A stretch of 64,000 bases of DNA, from assembly GCA_024803745.1 (NCBI GenBank), contig JANJXV010000013.1:2170001-2234000 (forward strand). Direction: 5' to 3'. Made by a program: the position numbers and the translations under genes. Positions 22,954 through 34,700 of this stretch are shown here, piece after piece. The first letter of the stretch is position 1. Every line of letters starts with the position of its first letter. Source of the DNA: Megascapheus bottae (taxonomy: Eukaryota; Chordata; Mammalia; Rodentia; Geomyidae). The notes beneath the pieces were generated by a model. The model did no database searches. It worked only from the letters and a program-made list of their open reading frames with translations, and was not told the origin of the DNA.

Positions 22954-23572
22954 TTTTTTCATATATTTTATTGTAATTAATAGAAGGGTTACATGATATT
23001 TGCCAGATAGATGGTGCATTAATTCCCATGTATTGATACCCTTTCACATGTCTTGGTCCCCATTTCCCTCCCCCCACCCCCACCCCTCATCTTGTTTTCC
23101 CCCGTTCCCTATCCAATTTCAAATAACCAACTACAAATATATCCGATATATCAGGTAACAAAGTGAGATACTGTAACAATATGAGATAACCAAGGGACAG
23201 CAAAAGAGATGAGAGATAACATAGTATATTAAGGACAACAATCATTCATTATATGGCTTATGTTTCTATATCCTAGAGATCCTTTCATTTAGCGTCATAC
23301 TATATGGCCTTTTATATCAAGGTTTTGCTCTACTGCAGATCTCTGCTAGTAGAGCCCAAGGTTTCTACTGATTATGACAAATGAGGGAAACCATTGAGCC
23401 TAAGTTCCTTTGAGCCTGGCTTACTTCACTTAATATGATCTTTTCTAAGTCTTTCCATTTCCTAACAAATGGGTCGATGTCGTTTTTTCTGACAGCAGCA
23501 TAGAATTCCATTGTGTACAAATACCACATCTTGTTGATCCACTCATCAACTGAGGGACATCTAGGTGGTTCC
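22954..23572 (-). mobile_element. 5'-truncated LINE-1, younger subfamily
   Basis: Reverse copy of the L1 3' end: a T-run, 3' UTR with the C-rich complement of the polypurine tract (about 23065-23107), then the ORF2 C-terminus. The ORF2 end is open at 23574-23365 (about 69 codons, with [20 protein letters not shown]). A perfect 21-bp TSD lies at 22933-22953 and 23573-23593 (core aagatatgtacttct). It is likely one of the more recent insertions. Confidence 0.95.
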
Positions 23573-23593
23573 ATATTTAAGATATGTACTTCT

Positions 23594-24558
23594 TATAGTT
23601 ATATAATGCAAATATTGCTACCTAAGGGTGTGGGTGGCATGATTGTGTGTTTATGTGTGAGTGTGTGTATTTGTGTATGTGAACACAAAACTGATCCTTT
23701 CATTCAAATAAGTAAGTCATTGGCAAGTTTTCTGAAATGGCTCTTGTGTGTCAAAGGGATGTATCAAAGCCCAGGAATACTTTGCGTATAGACTGAGTAA
23801 AAACATCTCTTTCTAAATTTGACTTTTATGAGCTTTTATTTGAGTAAATTATGCACATCATAATGCATATTTTGTAATAAATTATTCAGCAATGCCTTAA
23901 CATTCTCAAACTAAATTACCACTGTGGGTGAAAGAAGAATTGCTGTTTTGAACCTCTTCATTACTGTCTAAGCCAGAAATTTTCATCACTTTTCTGTAAA
24001 CCTGCAATCAACTGGGAGCCCATTTACTTTCGAGTTCTTGGCAACAGTTCTTCCTCGTCTCTGATCAAAGCCTCTGTGCACATTTTCTCAGCAGAATCGT
24101 GGATCTGCAGTGAAGTAGGGTTTCTCTTCAGAAGAATCCTAGGAAGTCAATACTATTATCCCGTGAGATAGATGAGCAAAGTGAGACTGGCGGTGTGTTA
24201 GCAAGGCAGAATTTAAACACGAGGATGTCTTGTGTACCTTTTGAAGGAAAAGAAAATTCATGGGGCATTCCTAAAGATGCTACAGTGTTGCTGTACGTAG
24301 GGTGAGGTGTGGAGGAAATTTGTACTAATGATGCTAATTTTAAAGCTCCTATGAAACCAATTGGAACTTCCAAAACAACTTAACCGGATCTTATTTTGAC
24401 TTATGCTTATAGCATCTTTCCCTGCCATTCATTCAGACTTAAAAGCTCAGGGACACCTGCCGCATTTCAGTCTGGCATCAAATGCTGACAGAAACCTTTC
24501 AGTGTGTCACTCTTGCAGTTCTCTGGTGGCCTCCTCAACTTATTTATGGTATACTTCA
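23594..24558. other. Unassigned sequence, 1 kb
   Basis: A short GT-rich patch lies near 23645-23690. No gene or repeat family recognised. Confidence 0.4.
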
Positions 24559-24559
24559 A

Positions 24560-24775
24560 CTTTTTTATTTTTATATTAGGAACTTGAACTCAGGATCTGG
24601 ACACTATCTCTGAGCTTCTTTTGCTCAAGAATAGGGCTCTACCACTTAAACCACAGTAATTTAATGGAGATAAGAGTTTCGTGGACTTTTGAGCCTGGCC
24701 TGGCTTCAAATGGCAATCCTCAGATCTCAACCTCTTGAGAGTTAGGATTACAGGCATGAGCCATCACATGTGGCT
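24560..24775 (-). mobile_element. B1-ID composite SINE
   Basis: Reverse copy: aacttgaactcaggatctgg tail, a tggagataagagtttcgtgg spacer and a gattacaggcatgagccatc head. Confidence 0.8.
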
Positions 24776-24799
24776 TTTCATAGTTTTATCTTTATCATT

Positions 24800-25060
24800 A
24801 TTTTTACACTTTTTTGTTTGTGTGCATGTATGTGGCAGCACTGGAGCTTAATCTCAAGGCCTCTTGATCTTATTTGGCTTTTCCCCTCAAGGATGGGGGA
24901 TGTACTATTTGAACCATACCACCACTCTGACTTTTTCCTGGTTACTTGGAAATTAAAGTCACCAAAAATGTTCTGCCCAGGCTGGCTTTGAACCATAACC
25001 CTCAGATCTTAGCCTCCTGGTTCATAAGAATTATAGAAATGAATCAACAGCATCCAGCTC
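24800..25060 (-). mobile_element. B1-ID composite SINE, diverged
   Basis: A second reverse copy next to the first: cagcactggagcttaatctc, then gcccaggctggctttgaacc, then a decayed head ending catccagctc. Confidence 0.7.
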
Positions 25061-25405
25061 TTGTGCAGTTTGTGCACAAGGCAAGTGGTAGATTGTAATT
25101 TTATTTCTCTCTACTTTGTTTTCTAAGGTCATTGACTAAGTATTCTCTTATTTTTCCACTGCTTGGCTTATGCACACAGTTATCAGCCCAATTTTTACGT
25201 GTGGTATATCTTTTTCTGCATTCTTTCTTTTCATTTATTTGTTTTACTTGCATCCAAACTTCATTAACTTATTGTCTATTCTAATAATTCTCAGTATATT
25301 TACTGTGATATTTATGCATTTTCCCTTATTATTTAATTTTAATTTAATCAATGTCTATTTTGAATTTTATTGAAACTATATTTTCATATTCTTTTTTTAG
25401 GGTTC
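25061..25405. other. Unassigned AT-rich sequence
   Basis: A T-rich stretch with a short hydrophobic frame that is a composition artefact. Confidence 0.4.
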
Positions 25406-25422
25406 AGAACAATCATTTGGCT

Positions 25423-25654
25423 GGATGTGGTGGCTCGCACCTGTAATCCTAGCTACTCAGGAGGCTGAGATTGGAGGATCAAGGATCAAAGCCAGTCTGG
25501 GCACAAAAGGACCTGAGGCTCTTATCTCCAACTAACCCCTAGAAAATGGGAAGTGGAGCTTGGCTCAAGGGTAAGGTGGTAGCCTTGAGCTGAAGAGCTT
25601 AGGCACAGTGCCCAGGCCAAGTTCAAGCCCCATGACCCACAAAAATTAAGAAAA
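25423..25654 (+). mobile_element. B1-ID composite SINE, full length
   Basis: Complete head (ggatgtggtggctcgcacct) and tail. A 17-bp TSD, agaacaa(t/c)catttggct, lies at 25406-25422 and 25655-25671, with one mismatch. Confidence 0.93.
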
Positions 25655-25778
25655 AGAACAACCATTTGGCTTATATTTCTTTCCTATGCATGACTGAGCA
25701 TTTCCTAAATGGTACTCATATTATTTCCACTCTCTTTCATTGTCCAAAACATTTTTGCGACAAAAGTTAGTGAAGTAT

Positions 25779-26018
25779 ACTGGGTGCAGTAGCTCATGCC
25801 TGTAATTCTACTTACTCAAAAGGCTGAAATCTGAGGATTGTGGGTCAAAACCAGGCTGAGCTCTAAAGACCATGAGACTTTTATCTCCAATTACTCACTA
25901 GAAAATGGGAAGTGGAGCTGTGGCTCAGGGATAAGGGAGTAGCCTTGAACTGAAGAGCTCAGGAATAATATCCAGGCCCAGAGTTCAAGCCCCATAACTC
26001 ACACACACAGAAAAGAAA
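25779..26018 (+). mobile_element. B1-ID composite SINE, full length
   Basis: Head gcagtagctcatgcctgtaa; the tail ends with a short (CA)n and a purine run. Imperfect TSD aaaagtta..gaagta lies near 25763-25778 and 26019-26035. Confidence 0.85.
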
Positions 26019-26035
26019 AAGTTAAGGAAGTACAA

Positions 26036-27468
26036 TCCCATTGTACTCCCAGAAAGAGGACAGACCAACTTTTAACAACTTCATTATGACATAAATAACT
26101 GAGAGGTGTTTCCTTTTATATCCTCAGGACAGAGGAGAATATACTCATTTGAGACTGAATCTTTGAAGGAAATCAACCTAAGCTCATCTAGTTGCAGGGT
26201 GTTTTGAAAGGAATATAGTTGGAGAATTTTAATTATTTTATTTTTGATAAGTAAAGAGATTGGTTTATGTTTTCTAGCTCTCACTAACTGTATTTAGTAT
26301 GAATATTTTAAAACATTTTCCATTATGTCCATTTTTTCAAATCATTATAAATACTCATACTTCTTCTCCTACTAGTTACATTTGAAAATCTCTGAAAGTC
26401 TTTTCTCTTTTTAGCTAGAAAAATCTTGACTTGGTTAGTCCTTCAAAAGAATTAATGATATGTGGCATTAGTAGAAGAAATACAGAAAGAAAGAAAAAAC
26501 TATGTGAAGGTGAAAGCAAGAGTGTAATTATTCTGTCATAGTAAAGAAGCAGCATCTATCAGGAACTCATAGAAACAAGCAAGTTCTTTCCCAGAGCTTT
26601 CAGAGTGAGTATGACCCTGGATTCCAATCTAAAACTTCTAAAACTGGGGAAAGGTGAATTCATTATTTTAAGCCATTGTTTGTGTCAACTTGTTATTCTA
26701 CCCCCCCCCAAAAAAACCAAAAAACAAAAAACAAATGGACCAAATGTCTCATTAAATCAAATTGCAAGTTTCCTAGTAATTTTCTAAAAGGTCCTTGGGA
26801 ACATATCTCTTCTCTCCTATTTTCCTTCTTTTTTCACTGGCTACGGATTATTGTTTGTTGTTTGTATCTTCTGAAGGTCATTTTCACTTACTGGAGTACA
26901 AAATCTCTCCTACAACATGGAAATGCTCTACTATTCTTCCAGAGTCTACATATTCCATTCTACATCCTTCATCTCTTTTGCCTGTCTCTCCTTTTTCCAC
27001 ATATTGAATCAAAAATTAGTCCTAAATTGGCTTTTGTACCTTTTAAGTCTATCCATTTCTGCACAGCTACAGTTTTACCCCCTGAATCCAGGCCATCATC
27101 ATTTCTGTGACTGAGCTCTATCTATACTTCCATTTCATCTATCCATCTATTCACACTTCCATTTATCCATCCAACCAATACTTATTCTATAAAATCTATG
27201 AAACAAAGTCTCTGCCTGACACTGTGGATCCAAGAATGAATCCAAGGTAGATTAGCTCTCTTTCCTGGTAGTCTATATCACAAGCAGTATTCAGTCACCT
27301 CATAGAAAGTCATCTCAGTTACAGGAACACCAAAAAGAAAGCTCAATAACATGTTGAATGGGGCTTTTTGAATATATTTTCTTTTTCCTAAACTACAAGC
27401 TGAAGGTTATACCTGTGAAGACTGAAATCAGTCCCTAAAATGGATGGTTAAATTTAAGTAAGCAATTT
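26036..27468. other. Unassigned sequence, 1.4 kb
   Basis: No gene. Overlapping T-rich frames at 26.6-27.1 kb (up to 144 codons, three frames) look compositional. A weak LINE-2-like hint lies near 27150-27230. Confidence 0.4.
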
Positions 27469-27650
27469 GCATTTATGATACAATGCCAATATGTATATTA
27501 AGTATAATGAGAGATCTGCATTTATGATACAATGCCATACGTATATATTGCATATATTAAGCATATATAATAATCAATTCAATGAGGAATCAGCATTTAT
27601 GATACAACTCCAATATGTACATATTATAGATATTAATTATATACAAAAAT
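27469..27650 (+). repeat. Degenerate tandem repeat, three units
   Basis: The motif gcatttatgatacaa starts at 27469, 27518 and 27593, each time followed by a (tg/ct)ccaatatgta-like block and AT-rich spacer. Unit lengths differ (49 and 75 bp), so the array is old or grew by unequal exchange. Confidence 0.8.
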
Positions 27651-27949
27651 TAAGTATATAATATAGAGGGATAGTTCACTGTGAAATGTCCATATATGCA
27701 TATACTGTGTCCCAATCAATCTTGCTCTCTGTATCACTCTACGTCATCTCATCTCCCCTTTTTATAAGCAATTGGAAGAGATTTCATTATTGTCTATTTT
27801 TAACCCATATATATAAAGCATTTCATCGCTATTTGCCCTCCTTCACTCACTCCATTGGCCACCTGACACTCAGATCTGCCTCCCACCAGAACCTGTTTTA
27901 CTTTCCAGTTATTTGTAATGTATATTACATATATAAAGTGGTCATTATG

Positions 27950-28152
27950 CCGGGAGTTTGGTCTAGTGGTAGCGTGCTTGCCTAGCATGCACAAAGACCC
28001 GGGTTTGATTCCTCAGTACCACATACACAGAAAAAAAGCCAAAAATGGTGCTGAGGCTCAAGTGGTAGAGCTCTAGCCTTGAGAAAGTCCAAGGACAGTG
28101 CTCAGGCCCTGAGCTTAAGCCCAGGACTGGCAAAAATAAATAAATAAATAAA
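27950..28152 (+). mobile_element. Dimeric ID-like (IDL) SINE
   Basis: Full length with an (AAAT)n tail. TSD ataaagtggtcatt(a/g)tg lies at 27933-27949 and 28153-28169, with one mismatch. Confidence 0.94.
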
Positions 28153-28169
28153 ATAAAGTGGTCATTGTG

Positions 28170-28985
28170 GTATTTCATGTGCCTATATTACAGTTTGGTC
28201 AAATTAACACCCACTATTGAGCTCTCTTTCCTTGTCCTCCTATCTCTGTGGTCCAACAACCTTCAGTCAGTTTCCTTCTTCCTTTTTCCATTTTCATATA
28301 TAGACCTATAGATAGAAGGACATATTGACTCTCTCTATGTCTGTCTCTCTCAATAAGTATGTCTGTCTCCCTGCTAGCTATTGTGCTATAAACTCAAAAA
28401 TCCTTCCAAATGTCTGGTGGGCCTTAAATTAATAATTTTAAGTAGTTGGTGAAACTATAAACAACAATGAAACTTCTTAGAATCCTTTTAAATAGGTGAT
28501 TTTTGTATAAAAATGTCTAGGGAAAAAAAGAGACAAAGAACTTGGATCTTTTCCAAAGGTATTTCAAGTAAAAGGTATTTTGAAATCTTCAGTTGTTTCA
28601 TTTCATTTCATAGTGAGCAACAGAGCCTTCACCTCCACTCCCAAACAGTCTTTTCTATCCTGTGTCCAAGTGATTCTGCAATGTGAAATTCCCTGTGTCA
28701 CTTCCAAACAGTGACAATTATTTCCTGAACAATGACAAGTCAATGAGCCAAATTAAGTGCCTTTTCTCATCACACTCTAATTAGAATTCGTCTTAGAAGA
28801 TTCAGTTCCTTAGCACAACATTAAAATATTACTCTATAACTCAAGGTCATGTTTGCACTGAATAAATGAGCTTAATTCAAGTGTCATATTGATTAGAGAT
28901 ATTGAGCCTGTGCACATATTTGCCTACAGCTTAGAGAAACAGAGAATCACAGAGAAATCCATGAACACTGGCATTAAATATTCTT
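28170..28985. other. Unassigned sequence, 0.8 kb
   Basis: No gene or repeat family recognised. Confidence 0.4.
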
Positions 28986-29092
28986 TTTTCTAAATCTTAT
29001 TTTAATGTTGGGGTGATGTACAGAGGGGTTGCAGTTACATTCATCAGGTAGTGGGTACATTACTTCTTGAACAATGTTACCCCTTCCCCCCA
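28986..29092 (-). mobile_element. LINE-1 3' UTR fragment, older subfamily
   Basis: Reverse 3' end: ttggggtgatgtacagaggg, ttacattcatcaggtagtgg, then caatgttaccccttcc. Compare the plus-strand fragment at 29340-29560, which carries the complementary sequence (acctactacctgatgaatgt). Confidence 0.7.
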
Positions 29093-29339
29093 AAAAAATT
29101 CTTCAAAGGAAATATGTTCTAGAGAAAATTCACTGAAAGTAAAGTAGAGATGGTTTTTCATAACCCTCAATACATATGATATGTTCTCTATATATTAGAC
29201 TGGCATGGTTGTGAGTGGATGGATTGTGAAGGAAGTGAGTGAGGCACCATTTCAACAAATCAGCTGGTATCATACAGCCATGGTGGAGAATCAAGGTTTA
29301 ACTCTGGCCAAGGCATAAATACAAAACCCTATTTGAAAA

Positions 29340-29560
29340 CTAATTAACATTTTTGTTACTGTGTCTGAGTTTGGTACTTGATGGATTGTATATATGTTTA
29401 TTTGTGTACTTGAAAATGAGCAGGTGCAATAAAAACCAGATGAGTGGGAGAAAAACATGGGAAGGGGCAACAATGTTCAAGAAATAATGCACCTACTACC
29501 TGATGAATGTAACTGTAACCACTCTGTACATCACCCTAACAAATAAAGAAAATTAAAAAA
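29340..29560 (+). mobile_element. LINE-1 3' UTR fragment, older subfamily
   Basis: It contains gaaggggcaacaatgttcaa, tgcacctactacctgatgaa and the end catcaccctaacaaataaag with an A-rich tail. It lies inverted to the 28986-29092 fragment, about 250 bp away. Confidence 0.75.
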
Positions 29561-29584
29561 GAAAAAATAATTAAAATGAAAGAG

Positions 29585-29655
29585 GGGTAAGTCTGTGTTC
29601 AGTTGGTATAGTGCGCAAGGCCCTAAATTCAAACCTCTAGTACCACAGAAAGAGA
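29585..29655 (+). mobile_element. Monomeric ID-like SINE fragment
   Basis: tctgtgttcagttggtatag, gcaaggccctaaattcaaac and ctagtaccac follow the ID left unit only, with a GA-rich tail. Confidence 0.6.
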
Positions 29656-30393
29656 GAGATAGAGCAAGAGAGAGAGGAATGCAATGCAATCCTTACAGAA
29701 AATATGGTAAGTCACAAGATATGAATTGTCATTCTATAGAATAAGAAAGCTTTTAGCATTTGAATGAATTCCAACATATTGCAGGCTTATATATTGGTTT
29801 TACAGGCATCAATTCTAATCTAAAATGTAATAGTATACATATATTATTACTTATTTTCAGAGATTTCTCCCTTACTTTTTACTTATTAGTACTTAATGTG
29901 GAGATTGCAACTCCTTTCACTCCTAAGAAAAAATTTGATAAGGTCCAAAGTCCTGAAAATATTAATACAATTGTCATATTAAAGGCTTTCAATCTGTGAA
30001 GAAAGTGGTGAGGGTACATTTGACCTTGCCTTTTCTTATATTATAGTGTTATTACATTATCGAGTGTTACAAGTAAGCCTATCATTTCCTTCAAGTCTCT
30101 TTATAGCATGCATCTTCAAATGGCAAGCATTCTTTCATGTCCCATAATGAAAGCCGACTAGCTGTCCCATAGGGCACTTGAGCTCTGCTACTTCTGACTT
30201 TGACTTAATAATGTATCAATGGCTCTTCCCACACACTATTGTGGATAGTGGCTGATGGAAACACTGTTTTCAGCAGCACTGGGAAGTACCATTATTTTGT
30301 AGGAAATATATATGTGCCAAATATTCACTTAACTGCTCAGCAAAGGTACATGTGTCAAATATGTGCATACTGCTCATGAATGATTGTCTTCTT
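29656..30393. other. Unassigned sequence, 0.7 kb
   Basis: No gene or repeat family recognised. Confidence 0.4.
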
Positions 30394-30612
30394 TGTGCCA
30401 GTACTGGGGACTGAACTCAGGGGCTAGGGAAGATTCCTTAACTTTTCCAGTCAAGTATAGAACTTTACCACTTGAGCCAACTCTACTTCTGCCTTTCTGC
30501 TGGGTAATTGGAGCTAAGAGCCCCTGAACGTGCTGCCTTCGAATCATGGTCCTCAGATCTTAGCCTCCTGAGTAGTTAGCTTTCAAGAGATGAACCAACA
30601 GCACCTAGCTCT
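30394..30612 (-). mobile_element. B1-ID composite SINE
   Basis: Reverse copy: ccagtactggggactgaact, a tgggtaattggagctaagag spacer and an agatcttagcctcctgagta head. Confidence 0.8.
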
Positions 30613-30799
30613 CAGAATGAATATTTACATCAAGTTAATCTTGTTGCTTGAGTTTGTCATTACTATCTTCATTACTGAGTACAAAGAAAGACCCAGAAAA
30701 TTACTAAATTTCTCTTTTATTTCCCAGTGCTTTATAATAGTGAAACTGTGTCCATGAAGTATCAGGTTCTTCTAAGGAAAATTAACCTAACTTAAAAAA

Positions 30800-31045
30800 A
30801 AATCTTGTTTAAGTGGAAGCTTGAACTCAGGGCCTCACATTTTTGGTTTTTTGTTTGTATGAGGGTTTTTTTTGCTGGATGCTAGCACCATATCACCACA
30901 CCTCTACTTCTGTCTTCTTGTTGGTTGATTGGAGATAAAAGTCCCACAGATTTTTGTACTCTAGCTGGCTTTGAACTCAGATTCTTATGTCTCATCCTCC
31001 TGAGTTGCTAGGATTACAGGCATGAGCCATTGGTGCTCAGCTTCT
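30800..31045 (-). mobile_element. B1-ID composite SINE with internal T/G-rich insertion
   Basis: gaagcttgaactcagggcct is followed by about 40 bp of T/G-rich sequence, then the usual spacer (ggttgattggagataaaagt) and the head gattacaggcatgagccatt. Confidence 0.8.
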
Positions 31046-32069
31046 GAATCATTCTTTAAATCTCAGAATGGAGTTAGCTGGATCAAAAAGTCTTACAACC
31101 AATGATCCATACAAATTTCAGGATTTGTTTTCTTGGTGTTAAAGAAGTTTCCTGTGAGGGTGGGTGTGTCGCAAAGATTTCTAGAGCAGCTTGGATTTCA
31201 TCTCAAACATGTGAAGAGTTTGCTCAGCAAATTTGAGCCCAGAACTAAAGACTCCCTGGGCAAAGGTTCTCATAGGCTAATAAAGAGAAAGTTGGATTGG
31301 ATTATTTTAATAAATTGCAGAAGTTAGCCTTCCCAATCACATTTATTTCTCTCCCCAAAAATGTAACCTCTACACTGTCCTAACCCTACAAGTCATAGAA
31401 AATTAAGACAGAAGTTCAATTTAAAATAGCTTTGACATATTTATATAGCAGGATAGAAAGTTTGTCCAAGCATTTTGAAATGGCCCATAATTTATTTCTT
31501 GATTTATATTTTACATATATTTGACAGAAGGGATCTCATAAGTGTCTTTCAGTCAGGGAACTAGAAGTTCTCTCAAAATTTTCACTGGAGTCCACACAGT
31601 TGGCTTTTTTTCTTTACTGTCTCTTAAGACTGAGAACCCACATTTTAAGATGTCTTATTTGTGTTGTCTGGTATTAAATTACAGGGGTTCTTGTAAGCTT
31701 TCTCAACATAGCATCTGCTTGGTCTTAGAGTGCATCAACCTATCTCTTCTGAATTCTGCATGGATTGCTCTGCAGAACTTTCATAATAAAGCAATAATTG
31801 TTTTGCCTACTGGACTTGGATTTAAATAAATCTGGAAGGAATTCTGGCAACATTCCAAATCAAGAAAGCTTAAAAATAAATCTTTCACCATTGTCACAAT
31901 TTGATTTTGCTAATGAGTTTCAATTTCAGAAATTCAACATTAAAAGAGCAACCAGTTCTAAGACACTAAGTAAACAAAGACCTGCAGTAGAAACAAGGAT
32001 GCTGCACTGGCTCAATTCTCTTACTATATTCATAAAGTAAAAATAAGACAGTAAAAGAAAAGCTTTCTC
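31046..32069. other. Unassigned sequence, 1 kb
   Basis: No repeat recognised. Three plus-strand frames of 64-95 codons overlap but show no known domain. Confidence 0.4.
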
Positions 32070-32086
32070 AAAATATTTTTATTTCA

Positions 32087-32312
32087 GCAGGTGCAGTGGC
32101 TCATGCCTGTAAATCCTAGCTACTCAGGAGGCTGAGATCTGAGGATCATAGTTCAAAGCCAGCCCAAACACAAAATCCGTGAGACTCTTATATCCAACCA
32201 ATCATCAGAAAACTTGAAGTGGCACTGTGGCTAAAGGGGTAGAGCACTAGCCTTGAGCTGGAGAGTTCAGGGACAACACTTTGACCCAGTGTTCAAGTCT
32301 CACAACTGAAAA
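32087..32312 (+). mobile_element. B1-ID composite SINE, full length
   Basis: TSD aaaatatttt(t/c)atttca lies at 32070-32086 and 32313-32329, with one mismatch. The next SINE follows at once in the same orientation. Confidence 0.93.
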
Positions 32313-32329
32313 AAAATATTTTCATTTCA

Positions 32330-32560
32330 AACTGGGTGCTGGTGGCTCACACCTGCAATCCTACCTACTCAGGAAGCTGAGATGTGAGGATCAAGGGTCA
32401 AAGCCAGCCCTGGCAATACAAAGCAGAGAGACTCATCTCCAATTAACTTCTAGAAAACTGGAAGTAAGGCCGTGGCTCAAGGTTAGGGTGGTAACTTTGA
32501 GCTGAAGAGCTAAGGGACAGCACCCAGGCCATAGGTCAATCCCCATGACAAAAAAAAAAG
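32330..32560 (+). mobile_element. B1-ID composite SINE, adjacent copy
   Basis: It starts ctgggtgctggtggctcaca directly after the TSD of the previous SINE and ends in an A-run. The two form a head-to-tail pair. Confidence 0.88.
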
Positions 32561-33879
32561 AAATTAACAAACATTTGCTAGGAGACTACACTATTATGTC
32601 CACATATTGTTTGGGGCCTAACATTCCAATTCAATGTATTTTTGAACATTTCTTTTATTGATTGATTAATTTTTTTAAATTAAGAGATGTATAGAGACAA
32701 ATAGGAGAGTTTTGGTATACTGAATATTAACACTAAAAAATAACAATGGTAAACATATTGAAAATATTGCTTGTGTTAATTTCTCAGACTTCTCTAGGGC
32801 AGTTATCATTCTTATACACATCACATAAATGGGGAAACTGGAGGAAGAGAATGAATAACTAGCCCTATTCTTCCATATCTAATTAAACAGATTATTTAAC
32901 TCCATTCTCTCTAGGAACCCCACTGAGAGGAAACTAAAACAATGAAAAGCTGGGAACTTAAAGTCAAAGAAGTGAGGAGAAGAAAAGAAACAATGGAGGA
33001 AGTCAACTTTATACTCATACACACAGCTAAGAAAAGAGCTTTGACTAATATACAAAGGATGTGAGATTCTCAGTATACTACAGTAAGAAATAAGCCAACA
33101 TTTCAAGAAAAGCTTAAGCATTGAAGCCAAGCATTAAAGGCTCTTTGTAAGGTAAAAGCCTAAGAACAAGATACCCAGAAACCCTTTCTACCCTTGTAAG
33201 CTAGTAAATGACAAGTATGCAGACCAAGATGGAGTAAGGTTTTCAGGAAAAAAAGGTGATGGTGGCTCACTGGACACTGTAAAACAAATAGTAAGGAGAA
33301 GTGAAGTACTGGACTGAAATGGGGAATGAAAATCCTGATTTCCTGAAGCATCCTAAACAAAGCCTGCAATGACTGAGAAATCCTGAGGGGATTAAGACAG
33401 GTAATGATGCTTGCTGTATGGCATGTATTTGTAGAGACCACCAGAGACCAAAACCCATACAAATACACCTTTCACTTAGTCTCACAGGACCTCATTGTAA
33501 AACAGAAACATTATTAGTGACAACTCCAGTCATTAACATGAAGAATACATAGAATAAGAAAGATATCTGTGAAAGAAGTAAATCATTGCAGAAAATCACG
33601 ATAGAACATAAAGATAGCTATGGGAAAATAGTATTAATATTATAAATAAAAGTTCAATACATCTTGGAAATCAACGGTCTTTGGAAAAAGAAGAAAATTA
33701 AAAGGTCAAATATAGCATAAGGAATGACTTTAGAAATTCAGAATATCTGGTCCAAGTAACAGGAGCTATAGAAGTATGAAAATAAAATTATAAGAGAAAT
33801 GACCAAAAAGAATACCAATACTACCACATGCTGTTTATCTCCTTCAGGAAGGAAGGAGCCTACAGTGACTGACATGTAA
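32561..33879. other. Unassigned A-rich sequence, 1.3 kb
   Basis: No gene. Minus-strand frames of 72-102 codons at 32.88-33.49 kb are unsupported. It could be part of the old LINE suspected next to it. Confidence 0.35.
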
Positions 33880-34700
33880 ATAGTTATTGCATTGAGGCGA
33901 AACACTAGGAGAGTTTATAGTGTCTGGAGTAAGGAAAAGATCCTAAGAACATTTCAGAAGGAAAAAAACGAATCCATAGAGGTACAAAGCAGAGTCCAAA
34001 ACGGTACTGGATATTTCAACCATGGTCGTGGAAACTCAATGATCTTGCTGAGCAATGTACTCAAAATTCTGAGGGAAAAAAAATCTGTTCCCCAGAATTC
34101 CAATCAGGAAAATAAGATTTTAGCAACTTTACCTTTCCTACAACCTTCCATAAAATGAGTTTCCCCAAATCAAAAGAAAAGGAAGCAAGGAGACTCAGGG
34201 GATAAGAATTTTAATACTTCATTTAGGCAAAGGTAAGCCTGGACACCAGCCTTACAAAGCCACTAGTTGTATTTCAGCAGAAAGGTAGAGACCCATACAT
34301 AGTAAGGGGAATCTCAAAGAAAATGAAGACAATAATATTCTGTCTCTGAGGACATTGGAAAAACTCAGAAGGACTTTATAATCTTTCTGAGAAAGCTGGA
34401 AAAATTGCCAGTAGTTATATTTTAAAAATCAGTAAATGAAAACAAAACTTAGTAACTACAGAGAGAATAAAAGACAGGGAAGATAATATATTCTATGAAA
34501 GAATATTATAATCACAATAAAGTAAAAACAGAATATGTACCTAATTCCAAACTTTGAGATCTAGTTTAAAAGAATAAGAAAAATGGGCATGAAGTATATC
34601 AGCCACAGTTTAGAAGGACAATGTACAATATCTAAATTTTATGAAAAAAATTGGTAACAAAATTATAGTGTTTAACAGTGTGTCCGTAAATATCAAAAGA
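33880..34700 (+). mobile_element. Possible ancient LINE (HAL1/L1M-like) remnant
   Basis: A-rich sense strand with blocks that loosely recall the end of an ancient L1 ORF1: tactcaaaattctgagggaa, then ccagaattccaatcaggaaa, and later ctttctgagaaagctggaaa. No open frame longer than 88 codons. Confidence 0.35.

Noticed and set aside
26676..27114. Three overlapping plus-strand frames (65-144 codons)
   Set aside because: Pyrimidine-rich DNA gives hydrophobic frames in all three phases; nothing marks one as real.
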